58,258 nucleotides of DNA. Source: an uncultured bacterium (GTDB lineage: Bacteria > Dictyoglomota > Dictyoglomia > Dictyoglomales > Dictyoglomaceae). A program made the position numbers and the translations under genes. The notes below the pieces were generated by a model, which did not search any database, was not told the DNA's origin, and worked only from the letters and a program-made list of their open reading frames with translations. The first letter of the stretch is position 1, and each line of letters opens with the position of its first letter. Shown here one piece after another: positions 8,128 through 16,261 of the stretch. The DNA lies in contig CALHLF010000030.1 of assembly GCA_938034905.1 (NCBI GenBank), forward strand, positions 1-58,258, given 5' to 3'.

Positions 8128-9358
8128 AAGTGCAAAAGAGAAAATTATAACCTCCGAAATGGAGCTTTCTCTAAAAAATGAGGAAATATCAATAGAAAAA
8201 TTAATCTCCAACATATCTCAAGGAAAGACAGTAATCCCTGCCAATAAAAATAGAAAAAGAAGTAAATACTTTGCTATTGGAAAGGATTGTGCTGTTAAAA
8301 TAAATGCAAATATAGGAGTAACAGCTGATTATTCCTCTTTTGATAAAGAATTAAAAAAAGCAGAACTCTGTGAAAAATATGGTGTAGAATCGGTTATGGA
8401 TCTTTCCTGTGGAAAATATGCTAAATCTTTTAAAGAAAAACTTTTAAAAGAATTTAGTTTCATTGTGGGAAGTGTTCCTGTTTATGATCTCGCAGTAAGA
8501 AATAAAAATTTTACAAAAGTAAAACCTCAAGATTTTCTTGAAGTTTTGGAAGAACATGTGGAGATGGGGATAGATTTTGTAACTATTCATGCAGGATTAA
8601 ATATGGAACTTATAGAAAAAGTAAAAAATTCTCAAAGAATATTAAAAATTGTCTCCCGTGGTGGATCTATGATTTATAAATGGATGGTAGAGAATAACAA
8701 GGAAAATCCATATTATGAATATTTTGATGATGTTCTAAAGATTCTGAAAAAATATGATGTGGTAATAAGTATTGGGGATGCTTTAAGACCAGGTTGTATT
8801 TTTGATTCTACTGATCCATTGCAAATAGAAGAAACTATAATTGTAAGTCAGCTTGCGAAAAGAGCTAAAGAATTTGGAATTCAAGTTATAATTGAAGGTC
8901 CAGGGCATATGAGAGCTAATGAGATATCAACTAACGTGAAACTTATTAAAAAATTATGTGATGATGCACCTTTGTATGTTCTTGGACCTCTAACTACAGA
9001 TATCGCTGCAGGTTATGATCATATATCGGGAAGTATGGGAGCTTTAATTTCAGCTTTAAGTGGAGCAGATTTCCTTTGCTATGTAACTCCAGCGGAACAT
9101 TTGAGACTTCCTGATATAGAAGATGTGAAGGAGGGGATTATTGCCTTTAAAATTGCTGCCCATAGTGCAAATCTTGTGAGAGGATTTAAAAGTGCATTAA
9201 ATAAAGATCTTGAAATATCAGAAGCAAGAAAAAATCTAAATTGGGAAAGAATTATTGAATGTTCTATAGATCCCGATAAAGCAAGGAAATATAGAGAAAA
9301 TTTAGGAGATACTTGTTCTATGTGTGGTGAACTTTGTGCTATCCAAAACAGTAGATAA
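8108..9358 (+). CDS. thiC: phosphomethylpyrimidine synthase ThiC
   Basis: A 416-residue non-canonical radical SAM enzyme that rearranges 5-aminoimidazole ribotide to hydroxymethylpyrimidine phosphate. It is the short ThiC form without the N-terminal extension. Landmarks are IHAGLN, SRGGS, GDALRPGC, EGPGH and LGPLTTDIAAGYDHI. The C-terminal cluster motif reads CSMCGELC, a CX2CX3C spacing, one residue shorter than the CX2CX4C usually quoted. The ATG follows GGAGGG inside the end of thiE. The gene shares its last 23 bases with thiD. Confidence 0.95.
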   Translation: MGKTILESAKEKIITSEMELSLKNEEISIEKLISNISQGKTVIPANKNRKRSKYFAIGKDCAVKINANIGVTADYSSFDKELKKAELCEKYGVESVMDLSCGKYAKSFKEKLLKEFSFIVGSVPVYDLAVRNKNFTKVKPQDFLEVLEEHVEMGIDFVTIHAGLNMELIEKVKNSQRILKIVSRGGSMIYKWMVENNKENPYYEYFDDVLKILKKYDVVISIGDALRPGCIFDSTDPLQIEETIIVSQLAKRAKEFGIQVIIEGPGHMRANEISTNVKLIKKLCDDAPLYVLGPLTTDIAAGYDHISGSMGALISALSGADFLCYVTPAEHLRLPDIEDVKEGIIAFKIAAHSANLVRGFKSALNKDLEISEARKNLNWERIIECSIDPDKARKYRENLGDTCSMCGELCAIQNSR

Positions 9359-10145
9359 TGTAAAAAAAATTCTTGTGATAGCAGGATATGATCCCACAGG
9401 AGGAGCAGGTTTACTTTCAGATTTAAAAACTATACATTCTCTTGGTGGATATGCTCTGTGTATTCTTACTTGTTTAACCATTCAAGATACTAGAGAGGTT
9501 TATGAAGTGCATAAAATAGATGGGGAGATAGTTTTGAAAAATCTTAAAGTAATACTTTCTGATTGTAGTGTAGAGGCAGTAAAAATAGGTGTACTCTATT
9601 CAAAAGAAATTATTAAAATTGTTTATGATGCTATTAAAAAATATAATCTTAAAAATATCGTCCTTGATCCTGTAATAAGGCCATCTTCTGGAATTTCACT
9701 CCTTGAAGATTCTGCCTTAGAGGAATTAAAAAAATTAATTTCCCTTTGTGATATTGTTACTCCTAATATTCCCGAAGCAGAAATTCTTACAGGAATCAAA
9801 ATAAAAGGCATAGAAGATATGAAACTTTCAGCAAAAATTTTAAAAGAGCTTGGAGTAAAGGCAGTAATTATAAAAGGAGGACATTTTAAAGATAAGAATG
9901 CTATGGATATTTTATTGGAAAATGATAATTTCTACATAGAAACTTCTAAAAAAATAAAGATGGAAAAAGAAGTTCATGGAACAGGTTGTATTTTTTCTTC
10001 TGCTCTAACTACTTTCTTAGCCTTCGGTTATGATTATTACAACGCATTTAAAAAGGCAAAGGCTTATATAACTAAAGCTATAAAAGATTCTATAGATATT
10101 GGAAAAGGGAGAAAAATAATTTTATCAAATAAAGGCTTATTCTAA
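9336..10145 (+). CDS. thiD: hydroxymethylpyrimidine (phosphate) kinase ThiD
   Basis: A ribokinase-family enzyme of about 269 residues that phosphorylates HMP and HMP-phosphate. Motifs are GYDPTGGAGLLSDLKT near the N-terminus, LDPVIRPSSG, TPNIPEAEIL, and the catalytic HGTGCIFSSALTT toward the C-terminus. No ATG is available; GTG codons at 9324, 9327 and 9336 are in frame. I favour 9336 because GGTGA lies five bases before it. All candidates lie inside the thiC end, so translation is probably coupled. It is the last gene of the riboswitch operon. Confidence 0.92.
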   Translation: MLSKTVDNVKKILVIAGYDPTGGAGLLSDLKTIHSLGGYALCILTCLTIQDTREVYEVHKIDGEIVLKNLKVILSDCSVEAVKIGVLYSKEIIKIVYDAIKKYNLKNIVLDPVIRPSSGISLLEDSALEELKKLISLCDIVTPNIPEAEILTGIKIKGIEDMKLSAKILKELGVKAVIIKGGHFKDKNAMDILLENDNFYIETSKKIKMEKEVHGTGCIFSSALTTFLAFGYDYYNAFKKAKAYITKAIKDSIDIGKGRKIILSNKGLF

Positions 10146-10152
10146 TAATTTT

Positions 10153-10181
10153 TTGACTTTAATTTTCTCTTATGATATCTT
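10153..10181 (+). promoter_or_regulatory. possible promoter for purE-purC
   Basis: TTGACT (10153-10158) and TATCTT (10176-10181) have 17-bp spacing in the thiD-purE gap. The -10 box is weak, so read-through from the thiamin operon remains possible. Confidence 0.35.
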
Positions 10182-10202
10182 TTAGCTATGGAGGTAAATA
10201 GT

Positions 10203-10679
10203 ATGAAGGTAGTTATTATTATGGGATCCAAAGGGGATCTGGAATGGTCTAAGAAAATTGCAGAAACATTAAAAAATTTTAATGTGGAATGTGTATTAAG
10301 GGTAGCTTCAGCCCACAAGGTTCCTCTAAAGGTTTTGGAAATAATTAAAGAATACGAAAAAGAAGATGTAGTATTCATAACAGTAGCAGGAAGAAGTAAT
10401 GCTTTAAGTGGATTCGTAGATGCAAATACTTTAAGGCCAGTAATTGCATGTCCTCCCTATGGCGATAAATTTGCAGGAGTAGATATATTCTCTACTTTGA
10501 GAATGCCCTCTGGGGTTGCTCCCTTAACTGTTTTGGAACCAGAACAGGCAGCCCTTGCTGCCTGCAAAATTCTTGCCCTAAAATACAAGGAACTTTCTGA
10601 AAAAATAGAAAATTATCAGAAGGAAAAGAAAAAGGAATTGGAGAGGGATGATGAGGAGGTAAGAAAATGGGTAGTGTAA
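10203..10679 (+). CDS. purE: class II PurE, AIR carboxylase
   Basis: A PurE-fold protein of about 158 residues in purine synthesis. The segment AGRSNALSGFVDANTLRPVIACPPY and the later LRMPSG match class II PurE (CO2-using, ATP-independent AIR carboxylase, as in animals and Treponema) rather than the class I mutase, which has a different motif there. ATG 10203 is chosen because GGAGGT (10190-10195) precedes it by seven bases; an in-frame ATG at 10188 overlaps that SD. If class II is right, no PurK is needed. It overlaps purC by 13 bp. Confidence 0.87.
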   Translation: MKVVIIMGSKGDLEWSKKIAETLKNFNVECVLRVASAHKVPLKVLEIIKEYEKEDVVFITVAGRSNALSGFVDANTLRPVIACPPYGDKFAGVDIFSTLRMPSGVAPLTVLEPEQAALAACKILALKYKELSEKIENYQKEKKKELERDDEEVRKWVV

Positions 10680-11686
10680 AAGATCTTATAATTTTAGAAA
10701 ATCCTACAGAGGAATTCTTAGGAAGAGGAAGATTTGTTTTCTCTGATAGATATTCTGTTTTTGATTATGGGGAAATGCCAGATTATATAGAGGAAAAGGG
10801 AAAAGCAATTTGTATTGCTACAGCGTATTTCTTTGAAAAATTAGAAGAGAAGGGAATAAAAACCCATTATATAGGAATTGTAGAGGGAGAAAAGATAAAA
10901 ACTCTCTCAGAATTAGAAGCACCTTCAAATATCATAGAATTTAAAATGGTAAGAGTATTGAAACCTGATTTAAAAGATGGAATTTATGATTATTCTATAT
11001 TTAAAAAAGAAAAGGGAAATTTTCTTATCCCATTAGAAATTATCTACAGAAATTCTCTTCCTGAAGGCTCCTCTGTATTTAAAAGATTAAAAGAAGGAAC
11101 TTTAAAAATTGAGGATTTAGGATTTAAAAAAGATCCAATTCCAGGAGAAAAGCTTGAAAAACCTATAGTAGATTTTTCTACAAAACTTGAAGTAAATGAT
11201 AGGTATCTCTCTTATGATGAAGCTAAGGATATAAGTAAATTTAATGAAGAAGAATTTCAAAAATTAATAGACTTAACCTTATTCATAGATGGTGAAATTA
11301 CAAAAGAGGCAGAAAGAATTGGACTTATAAATGAGGATGGAAAATTAGAATTTGCCTTTGATATTAATAGAAACTTTATATTAGTAGATGCAGTAGGAAC
11401 CTTAGATGAATGTAGATTTACCTTTAACAATCTACCAGTGAGTAAAGAAATTGCGAGGATATATTATAGAAAGACGAAGTGGTATAAAGAAGTTGAAGAA
11501 GCAAAAAAGAAAGATCGCTTTCATTGGAAAGAGTTTGTAAGTAAACCCCCCTTCCTTCCTAAGGAATTAAAGAATCTCATTTCCTTAGTTTACAAAGCTT
11601 ATACCAACGAACTTACGGAAAAAGAATGGTTTAAAACTCCTCCTCTTAAGGATATACTAAGAAAAATAGGAGAGATTTTATTATAG
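10667..11686 (+). CDS. purC: SAICAR synthetase PurC
   Basis: This 339-residue ATP-grasp-like enzyme joins CAIR and aspartate. Visible family segments are the N-terminal GRGRFVFSDRYSVFDYG (about 20-36), where the nucleotide is bound, and LVDAVGTLDECRF near residue 240. It is longer than the roughly 240 residues of the E. coli enzyme and resembles the longer bacterial and archaeal forms. Start inside the end of purE with GAGG ahead suggests coupling. The convergent secreted-protein gene ends 5 bp away. Confidence 0.9.
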   Translation: MGSVKDLIILENPTEEFLGRGRFVFSDRYSVFDYGEMPDYIEEKGKAICIATAYFFEKLEEKGIKTHYIGIVEGEKIKTLSELEAPSNIIEFKMVRVLKPDLKDGIYDYSIFKKEKGNFLIPLEIIYRNSLPEGSSVFKRLKEGTLKIEDLGFKKDPIPGEKLEKPIVDFSTKLEVNDRYLSYDEAKDISKFNEEEFQKLIDLTLFIDGEITKEAERIGLINEDGKLEFAFDINRNFILVDAVGTLDECRFTFNNLPVSKEIARIYYRKTKWYKEVEEAKKKDRFHWKEFVSKPPFLPKELKNLISLVYKAYTNELTEKEWFKTPPLKDILRKIGEILL

Positions 11687-11690
11687 AATT

Positions 11691-12251
11691 TTAATAATCT
11701 AAAACTCCATATCCTGCCTTTATATGTTTTGAAGAGGGATCGTCAGATGGTCCTAATGCCCAAACAATTTTTAGTTTTCCAGAACTTGGAAATTCTTTGT
11801 CGTACTTATCCTTTGTAGAAAGTTTTCTTTTAAATTCTATATAAGTAAACTCTTTATCTTCAGTTCCTGCAAAATCTAAAATATCATTTTTTCCACCTAA
11901 TTTTTCATCTAAGGTATGACCAAAGTGTGCCTCAGGAGCAAAATAATCTAAAACCTTTACTTCTTTATCGGTTACATAACCTATTATGTAATCTGCATTG
12001 CCTGCTTTAGAAGAAGGAGCAATTCCTAAGGCAACCCATCCCTTTGTTTTTCCTATCATTAGAATAAATACCTCATCTTGAACTATACTCCAAAATATTC
12101 TGAAATCTCCACCTGAGAAATTTGCATAATTCTGATATTCATTAGGAGAAAGTTTACCATCAATCTTTGGGGGAGATATAGGTTTTTGTTGAGAAAATAC
12201 TAAGGAGAAAGATAATAGAATTATCAGAATGAGGATTTCAAATTTTTTCAT
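11691..12251 (-). CDS. secreted DOMON-domain protein
   Basis: A 186-residue protein with a clear signal peptide (hydrophobic residues 4-19, cleavage likely after SLVFSQ) followed by a single DOMON-like beta sandwich. The WVALGIAPSSKAGNADYIIGYV stretch (about residues 72-93) and the later KRKLSTKDKYDKEF are typical of that fold. DOMON domains bind haem or sugars. Haem ligation cannot be judged by eye. No partner reductase is adjacent; the next upstream gene is a pseudogene. Probably extracellular or in the periplasm-like space. Confidence 0.7.
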   Translation of the reverse strand: MKKFEILILIILLSFSLVFSQQKPISPPKIDGKLSPNEYQNYANFSGGDFRIFWSIVQDEVFILMIGKTKGWVALGIAPSSKAGNADYIIGYVTDKEVKVLDYFAPEAHFGHTLDEKLGGKNDILDFAGTEDKEFTYIEFKRKLSTKDKYDKEFPSSGKLKIVWALGPSDDPSSKHIKAGYGVLDY

Positions 12252-12277
12252 TTTCTAATACCTCCAATTTATAATAA

Positions 12278-13369
12278 TTATTTTTTTAATTTATACCATT
12301 TTAATAGGATTTTGTCAAATATAAAAACTCTCTCAAAGGGAATATTTATAGATCTTGGTATGGATAGGATCATAAATTCAGCCTCTGATCTGACATCCAA
12401 TATTGTTAGGTTTTCCCTTTTAAGCCTTTCATATTCTACATAAAATCCTTCTTCTTTAGCTTGTTTTTCAGAAAGGCCAGTCTTAGCAACAGTGTAATTG
12501 AATATTTTGAGGAGGTTAGTTCCAAGGACTCCTTCAAAACTTTCATAATCCTCTTCGCTATCTAACACTGCATTTTGACCTGCTACCCCCCCCATTTTAT
12601 TAGCGGTAGATCCCATAGGAATCCATACTGTTTATTGCATACTAAATGAGTTGTCTCACAACAATCACCAGCTACAAAAATATCAGGAATATTTGTTCTC
12701 ATATACTTATCAACTTTTATAGCTCCTGTACTACCAAGCTCTATACCCACTTTTTTAGCAAATTCTACATATTTTTTTCTCAAGTAATTTAGCTATTTCA
12801 ATGTCATATCGGGGAAGTATTTGATTTGTAGCTTCCACTATTATAGGTTTAAATCCTCTTTCAAACAAGTTTTCTAAGACCTCGAGTCCAATAAATCCTC
12901 CTACAATAAGAGGATTAGTTACTTGATTATTATCCAAAAAGTTTTCTAATACTAATGGCATCACTGATAGATCTCAGAACAAATATTCTTTTTAAATCAT
13001 ACCCTCTATTTTAGGTTTAATGGGAGAAGCCCCAGTAGCTATTATTAACTTATCATAGTCTATTGTCTTTTCTTCATTTTCTTTAAGATCCTTAACATAT
13101 ACTCTCTTGTTAATAACGTTTATATCGTAAGCAAGATGTCTTGTAAGAACATTTATTCCTTGATTATGCTTGAATTCTTGTGGATTTCTATCAAATAGTT
13201 GCTTACTTGAAGAAATTACTTTTCCTATAAAGTATGGAAAATCACAACCTGCATAAGAAATATACTCATTTATTGGTAATAATTGTGACAGAGCAGTTAG
13301 GATCCTCTCTTTTAGTTTTTGAGACTGCCTTTGTTCCAACACCACTTATTACTATAATTTTTTGCCCAT
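12278..13369 (-). pseudogene. decayed CoA-disulfide reductase/NADH oxidase with rhodanese domain
   Basis: Fragments in several frames line up with one flavoprotein. The ATG at 13369 gives M-G-K-K and then a frameshift at an A-run. The next frame encodes IIVISGVGTKA, and a later one carries the active-site NEYISYAGCDFPYFIG with the redox cysteine. After a deletion come a shortened NAD site (LIVGGFIGLEV), the FAD-tail TNIPDIFVAGDCCET, and a rhodanese remnant (LTILDVRSEAEF). One shift coincides with an eight-base C/G run near 12590. The span codes for about 364 residues where intact fusions have about 550, so there are internal deletions too. The role in life would have been thiol/disulfide or oxygen handling; it is very unlikely to work now. 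Confidence 0.85.
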
Positions 13370-13490
13370 TTTTTCCCCTCTCATAGTCTTTATTTTCTAA
13401 TAATTAGAATGAGGAAGAGTAGTTAGTAATAACTAGTAATTTTGGGGATTGTATTAAGAATTAAAAAGTTATCTTTGGAAAAAAGATCCC

Positions 13491-14825
13491 CTATAATGTT
13501 GAATTTCTATCTGATGAATATAATATTTTTATGAGAGCAATTTGTTTATTATGTTCAACAATAGGTTTGTAGTAAGGTAGTTTATACTTTATTGGATCAT
13601 GTAACATTTCAGTAGGTAAATTTTTGAGCTCTGGTAGATATCGTCTTATATAGTTACCTTCAGGATCAAATTTTTGAGCTTGAAGTATAGGATTAAAGAT
13701 TCTGAGGGGTTTTGGATCTGGTCCTACCGAGGCACTCCATTGCCAGTTTCCAGTATTTACTACTTCATCGTAGTCTAAGAGATATTCCATAAAAAATTTC
13801 TCACCTATTCTCCAATCTGTAAGGAGATCTTTGGTCAAAAAATTTGCCACAATCATTCTTGCACGATTGTGTATCCAGCCTTCTTTTTTCAGTTGAATTA
13901 TGGCAGCATCAATTATAGGATACCCTGTTTTTGCATTGATAAAAGAATTGATAAAATCTTCTCTATTTTGCCATGAAATATTTCTCCTTTTTTCTTGGAA
14001 TTCAAGGTTATTAAATTCAGGAAAATTTATTTTTATATGATACCAAAATTCTCTCCAAGCAAGTTCTTTTATAAACTGGCAGTCATCACCTAAAATTTTA
14101 GAAACTTTGTTGTAAAGTTTTCTTAAAGATATTAAGCCAAATCTAATGTAAGGAGAAAGTTTTGAGGTTCCATCGATATCTAATCTATTACGAGTATATT
14201 CATAGTTCAAAAAATCAAAACTTTCAATTCTTTTCAATCCTCCTTCTACAGTCCATAAAGGATTCGGGGTATGCTTAATCTCACTTTGTAATAATAAAAT
14301 AGTAGGTTCTTCTAAAATAGGGGTATTGATTCTGGAAGGGGTTTCTTGAATTTTAAGATCAAGATTTTTTTTCCATTCATTGAAAAAGCTTGAGAATACT
14401 TTTTTATAGGGTATCTTAATGACATTAGATAACAAATTATCAGGTATTGAATGAAAATTAATACCCTTGTTTTTACAAAGACTAGCTATTCTCTTTTCTA
14501 TTTCTTCTCCTGTCCATGAAAAGGATCTATTTGTATATACAGCTTCGGGTTTATATTTCTCAATCAGCCGATTAAAAACATCCTCTGGGTTTTCGTGATA
14601 GCAGAAGAGATTACTTCCTGTATTTCTCAATTCTTGGGAGAGATGGTTTAGAGATTGAATTATAAAAGCTGTTCTACTATCGTAACCTTTAAATCTCTTA
14701 AGAAGTTCAGGAATGAATATAAATATAGGGATTATTTCAAGAGAGTTTTTACAAGCTTCTATAAAAGCTCTGTTATCATCAAGCCTTAGGTCTCTTTTGA
14801 ACCAGTATATAACTCTTTTATACAT
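13491..14825 (-). CDS. phr: deoxyribodipyrimidine photolyase
   Basis: This 444-residue cryptochrome/photolyase-family protein splits UV-induced pyrimidine dimers using light. The N-terminal Rossmann-like domain begins with VIYWFKRDLRLDDNRAF. The C-terminal FAD domain holds the family signature RARMIVANFLTKDLLTDWRIGEKFF and NTGNWQWSASVGPDP. Length and motifs fit class I CPD photolyases. The gene lacks a good SD; an extended -10 box (TGATATAAT) lies 10 bp ahead of the ATG, so the transcript may be leaderless. A light-dependent enzyme in a presumed hot-spring anaerobe is notable but not unusual. Confidence 0.9.
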   Translation of the reverse strand: MYKRVIYWFKRDLRLDDNRAFIEACKNSLEIIPIFIFIPELLKRFKGYDSRTAFIIQSLNHLSQELRNTGSNLFCYHENPEDVFNRLIEKYKPEAVYTNRSFSWTGEEIEKRIASLCKNKGINFHSIPDNLLSNVIKIPYKKVFSSFFNEWKKNLDLKIQETPSRINTPILEEPTILLLQSEIKHTPNPLWTVEGGLKRIESFDFLNYEYTRNRLDIDGTSKLSPYIRFGLISLRKLYNKVSKILGDDCQFIKELAWREFWYHIKINFPEFNNLEFQEKRRNISWQNREDFINSFINAKTGYPIIDAAIIQLKKEGWIHNRARMIVANFLTKDLLTDWRIGEKFFMEYLLDYDEVVNTGNWQWSASVGPDPKPLRIFNPILQAQKFDPEGNYIRRYLPELKNLPTEMLHDPIKYKLPYYKPIVEHNKQIALIKILYSSDRNSTL

Positions 14826-14835
14826 CTTTTCTTTA

Positions 14836-14844
14836 ATTATATCA
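14836..14844 (-). promoter_or_regulatory. extended -10 promoter of the photolyase gene
   Basis: On the minus strand TGATATAAT (14844-14836) forms an extended -10 element. The ATG begins ten bases further on, leaving a predicted leader of only about three bases. No convincing -35 box is seen at 17 bp. Confidence 0.5.
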
Positions 14845-14934
14845 AAAAGAATAGAGAGAACCGCAATTCTTTTTATAACTTTTTCCTAATGGTAAGTATG
14901 TCTATACCTATTCAAGGATTTCAGATTAAAAGTA

Positions 14935-14964
14935 TTGACAAAAAGTAAAAGATACATATATAAT
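14935..14964 (+). promoter_or_regulatory. promoter of the first LacI gene
   Basis: TTGACA (14935-14940) and TATAAT (14959-14964) are consensus boxes at 18-bp spacing. The predicted transcription start lies in or near the TTGCGCAA palindrome. Confidence 0.75.
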
Positions 14965-14973
14965 AATAGCAAA

Positions 14974-14981
14974 TTGCGCAA
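14974..14981. promoter_or_regulatory. TTGCGCAA palindrome, candidate LacI operator
   Basis: A perfect 8-bp palindrome with a central CG dyad, as in many LacI-family operators, about ten bases after the -10 box of the LacI gene. The same octamer occurs in this window at 39764-39771. Autoregulation is inference. Confidence 0.45.
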
Positions 14982-14995
14982 AGTGAGGGATATTT

Positions 14996-16021
14996 TTGCG
15001 AGGTATAGTTAAAAAAATTGCTGAAGAATTGAGGCTTCATCCTTCAAGTGTATCTAGGGCTTTACACAATAAGCCTGGGGTTTCTCAGGAAAATAGGTTA
15101 AAAGTTTTAGAAAAGATACAAGAATTAGGATATGATATTTCTCAATTTTCGAAGAGATCTATCCCTAAAAAAGGCTACTCCCTTGGTTTTGTTATTTACC
15201 GTCCCCCCCATCACTCATTGGGCACTGTAGTTCTTAATGAATTCTATTCTATAGTTTTCAATGGGGTAGAGACCGCTGTTAAAAGGTATAAATCAAATTT
15301 ACTTTATTCTATTCTTTCAATAGATGAAGGGAAAGAAGATTTTTATATTCCTTCTATGGTAGAGGAAAAAATTATTGATGGAATGCTTTTAGTTGGATAT
15401 ATAGATAGAAATTGGGCAAAAAAATTAATTTCTTATAATATTCCCACAATAATAGTGGATAATTTCATAGGTCCTGAATATACCACCATAATAATGGATA
15501 ATTTTGATGGAATGAGGCAGGGAATAGAATATTTATATAAATTGGGTCATAGAAAGATATTACATATTGCAGGACCCCAAACTCATAGAAGTTTTCAGGA
15601 GAGATTATATGCTTTTAAATTATTTATGGGAGAATTTCCTGATACTGTTCCTCTAATTACTTTTACTGAAGAACCTAGAGTAGATGGAGGATATTCTGCA
15701 ATAAAGGAGTATTTTTCTCAGAATAGAGAGATACCTTCTGCAATTTTTGCAGGAAATGATCTTATTGCTATCGGTACAATTAAGGCCTTAAGGGAATTGG
15801 GATTTGAAGTTCCTAAAGATATCTCTGTTATGGGATTTGATGATATAGAACTTTCGAAAAATTTTGATCCACCTTTAACAACTATCAGGGTTCCTAAAAG
15901 ACGGATGGGCTCCTTAGCTGTGGAAATGTTAATAAATAAGATACAGGGACGGGAAGAAATTCCAGTAAAAATAATATTACCAGTAGAACTCTCTATAAGA
16001 GATTCTTGTAAAGAGAGGTGA
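14996..16021 (+). CDS. LacI-family transcriptional regulator
   Basis: A 341-residue repressor. The N-terminal helix-turn-helix (IVKKIAEELRLHPSSVSRALHNKPGVS, about 4-29) precedes a periplasmic-binding-type effector domain with HRKILHIAGP, IFAGNDLIAIG and VPKDISVMGFDDIELS. The start is TTG at 14996, preceded by GAGGGA at five bases; no ATG is available. Being next to the ABC/GH5 operon suggests a sugar effector, but no copy of its putative operator was found before that operon. Its targets may therefore be its own gene and the 39.7-kb locus. Confidence 0.87.
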   Translation: MRGIVKKIAEELRLHPSSVSRALHNKPGVSQENRLKVLEKIQELGYDISQFSKRSIPKKGYSLGFVIYRPPHHSLGTVVLNEFYSIVFNGVETAVKRYKSNLLYSILSIDEGKEDFYIPSMVEEKIIDGMLLVGYIDRNWAKKLISYNIPTIIVDNFIGPEYTTIIMDNFDGMRQGIEYLYKLGHRKILHIAGPQTHRSFQERLYAFKLFMGEFPDTVPLITFTEEPRVDGGYSAIKEYFSQNREIPSAIFAGNDLIAIGTIKALRELGFEVPKDISVMGFDDIELSKNFDPPLTTIRVPKRRMGSLAVEMLINKIQGREEIPVKIILPVELSIRDSCKER

Positions 16022-16136
16022 AGACTTAAACTATACTTTTTGCTGTATTCTTTGCCAAATTCTATAAGAAAGAGAAATCAAAAATATAATGCATAGCTTA
16101 TAAAAAGATAGATTAATTTCTTAAATAAAGTTGATA

Positions 16137-16165
16137 TTGACAAGGAAAAATTTATTATTTAAAAT
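16137..16165 (+). promoter_or_regulatory. promoter of the oligosaccharide ABC/GH5 operon
   Basis: TTGACA (16137-16142) and TAAAAT (16160-16165) are 17 bp apart. The transcript should start near 16172, giving a leader of about 90 bases. Confidence 0.6.
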
Positions 16166-16183
16166 TAATTTTAATTTTATTTA

Positions 16184-16194
16184 AGAAGGAGGTG
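16184..16194 (+). promoter_or_regulatory. SD-like sequence without a start codon (STAB-SD-like)
   Basis: AAGGAGGTGAT, an almost full complement of the 16S tail, sits about 12 bases from the predicted 5' end and 68 bases before the true ATG. No ATG or TTG follows at proper spacing. It resembles the SD elements that stabilise some Bacillus mRNAs by ribosome binding; an AUU-initiated short ORF is an alternative. Confidence 0.4.
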
Positions 16195-16261
16195 ATATTC
16201 TTAATTTAGTTTTTGCTCCTAAAATCGTTTTCCTCAAATTTTTATTTAAGGAGGAAGGTGT

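Noticed and set aside
12278-13369. Four small separate genes in the flavoprotein region
   Set aside because: The pieces line up in order with one flavoprotein-rhodanese fusion and are better read as a pseudogene.
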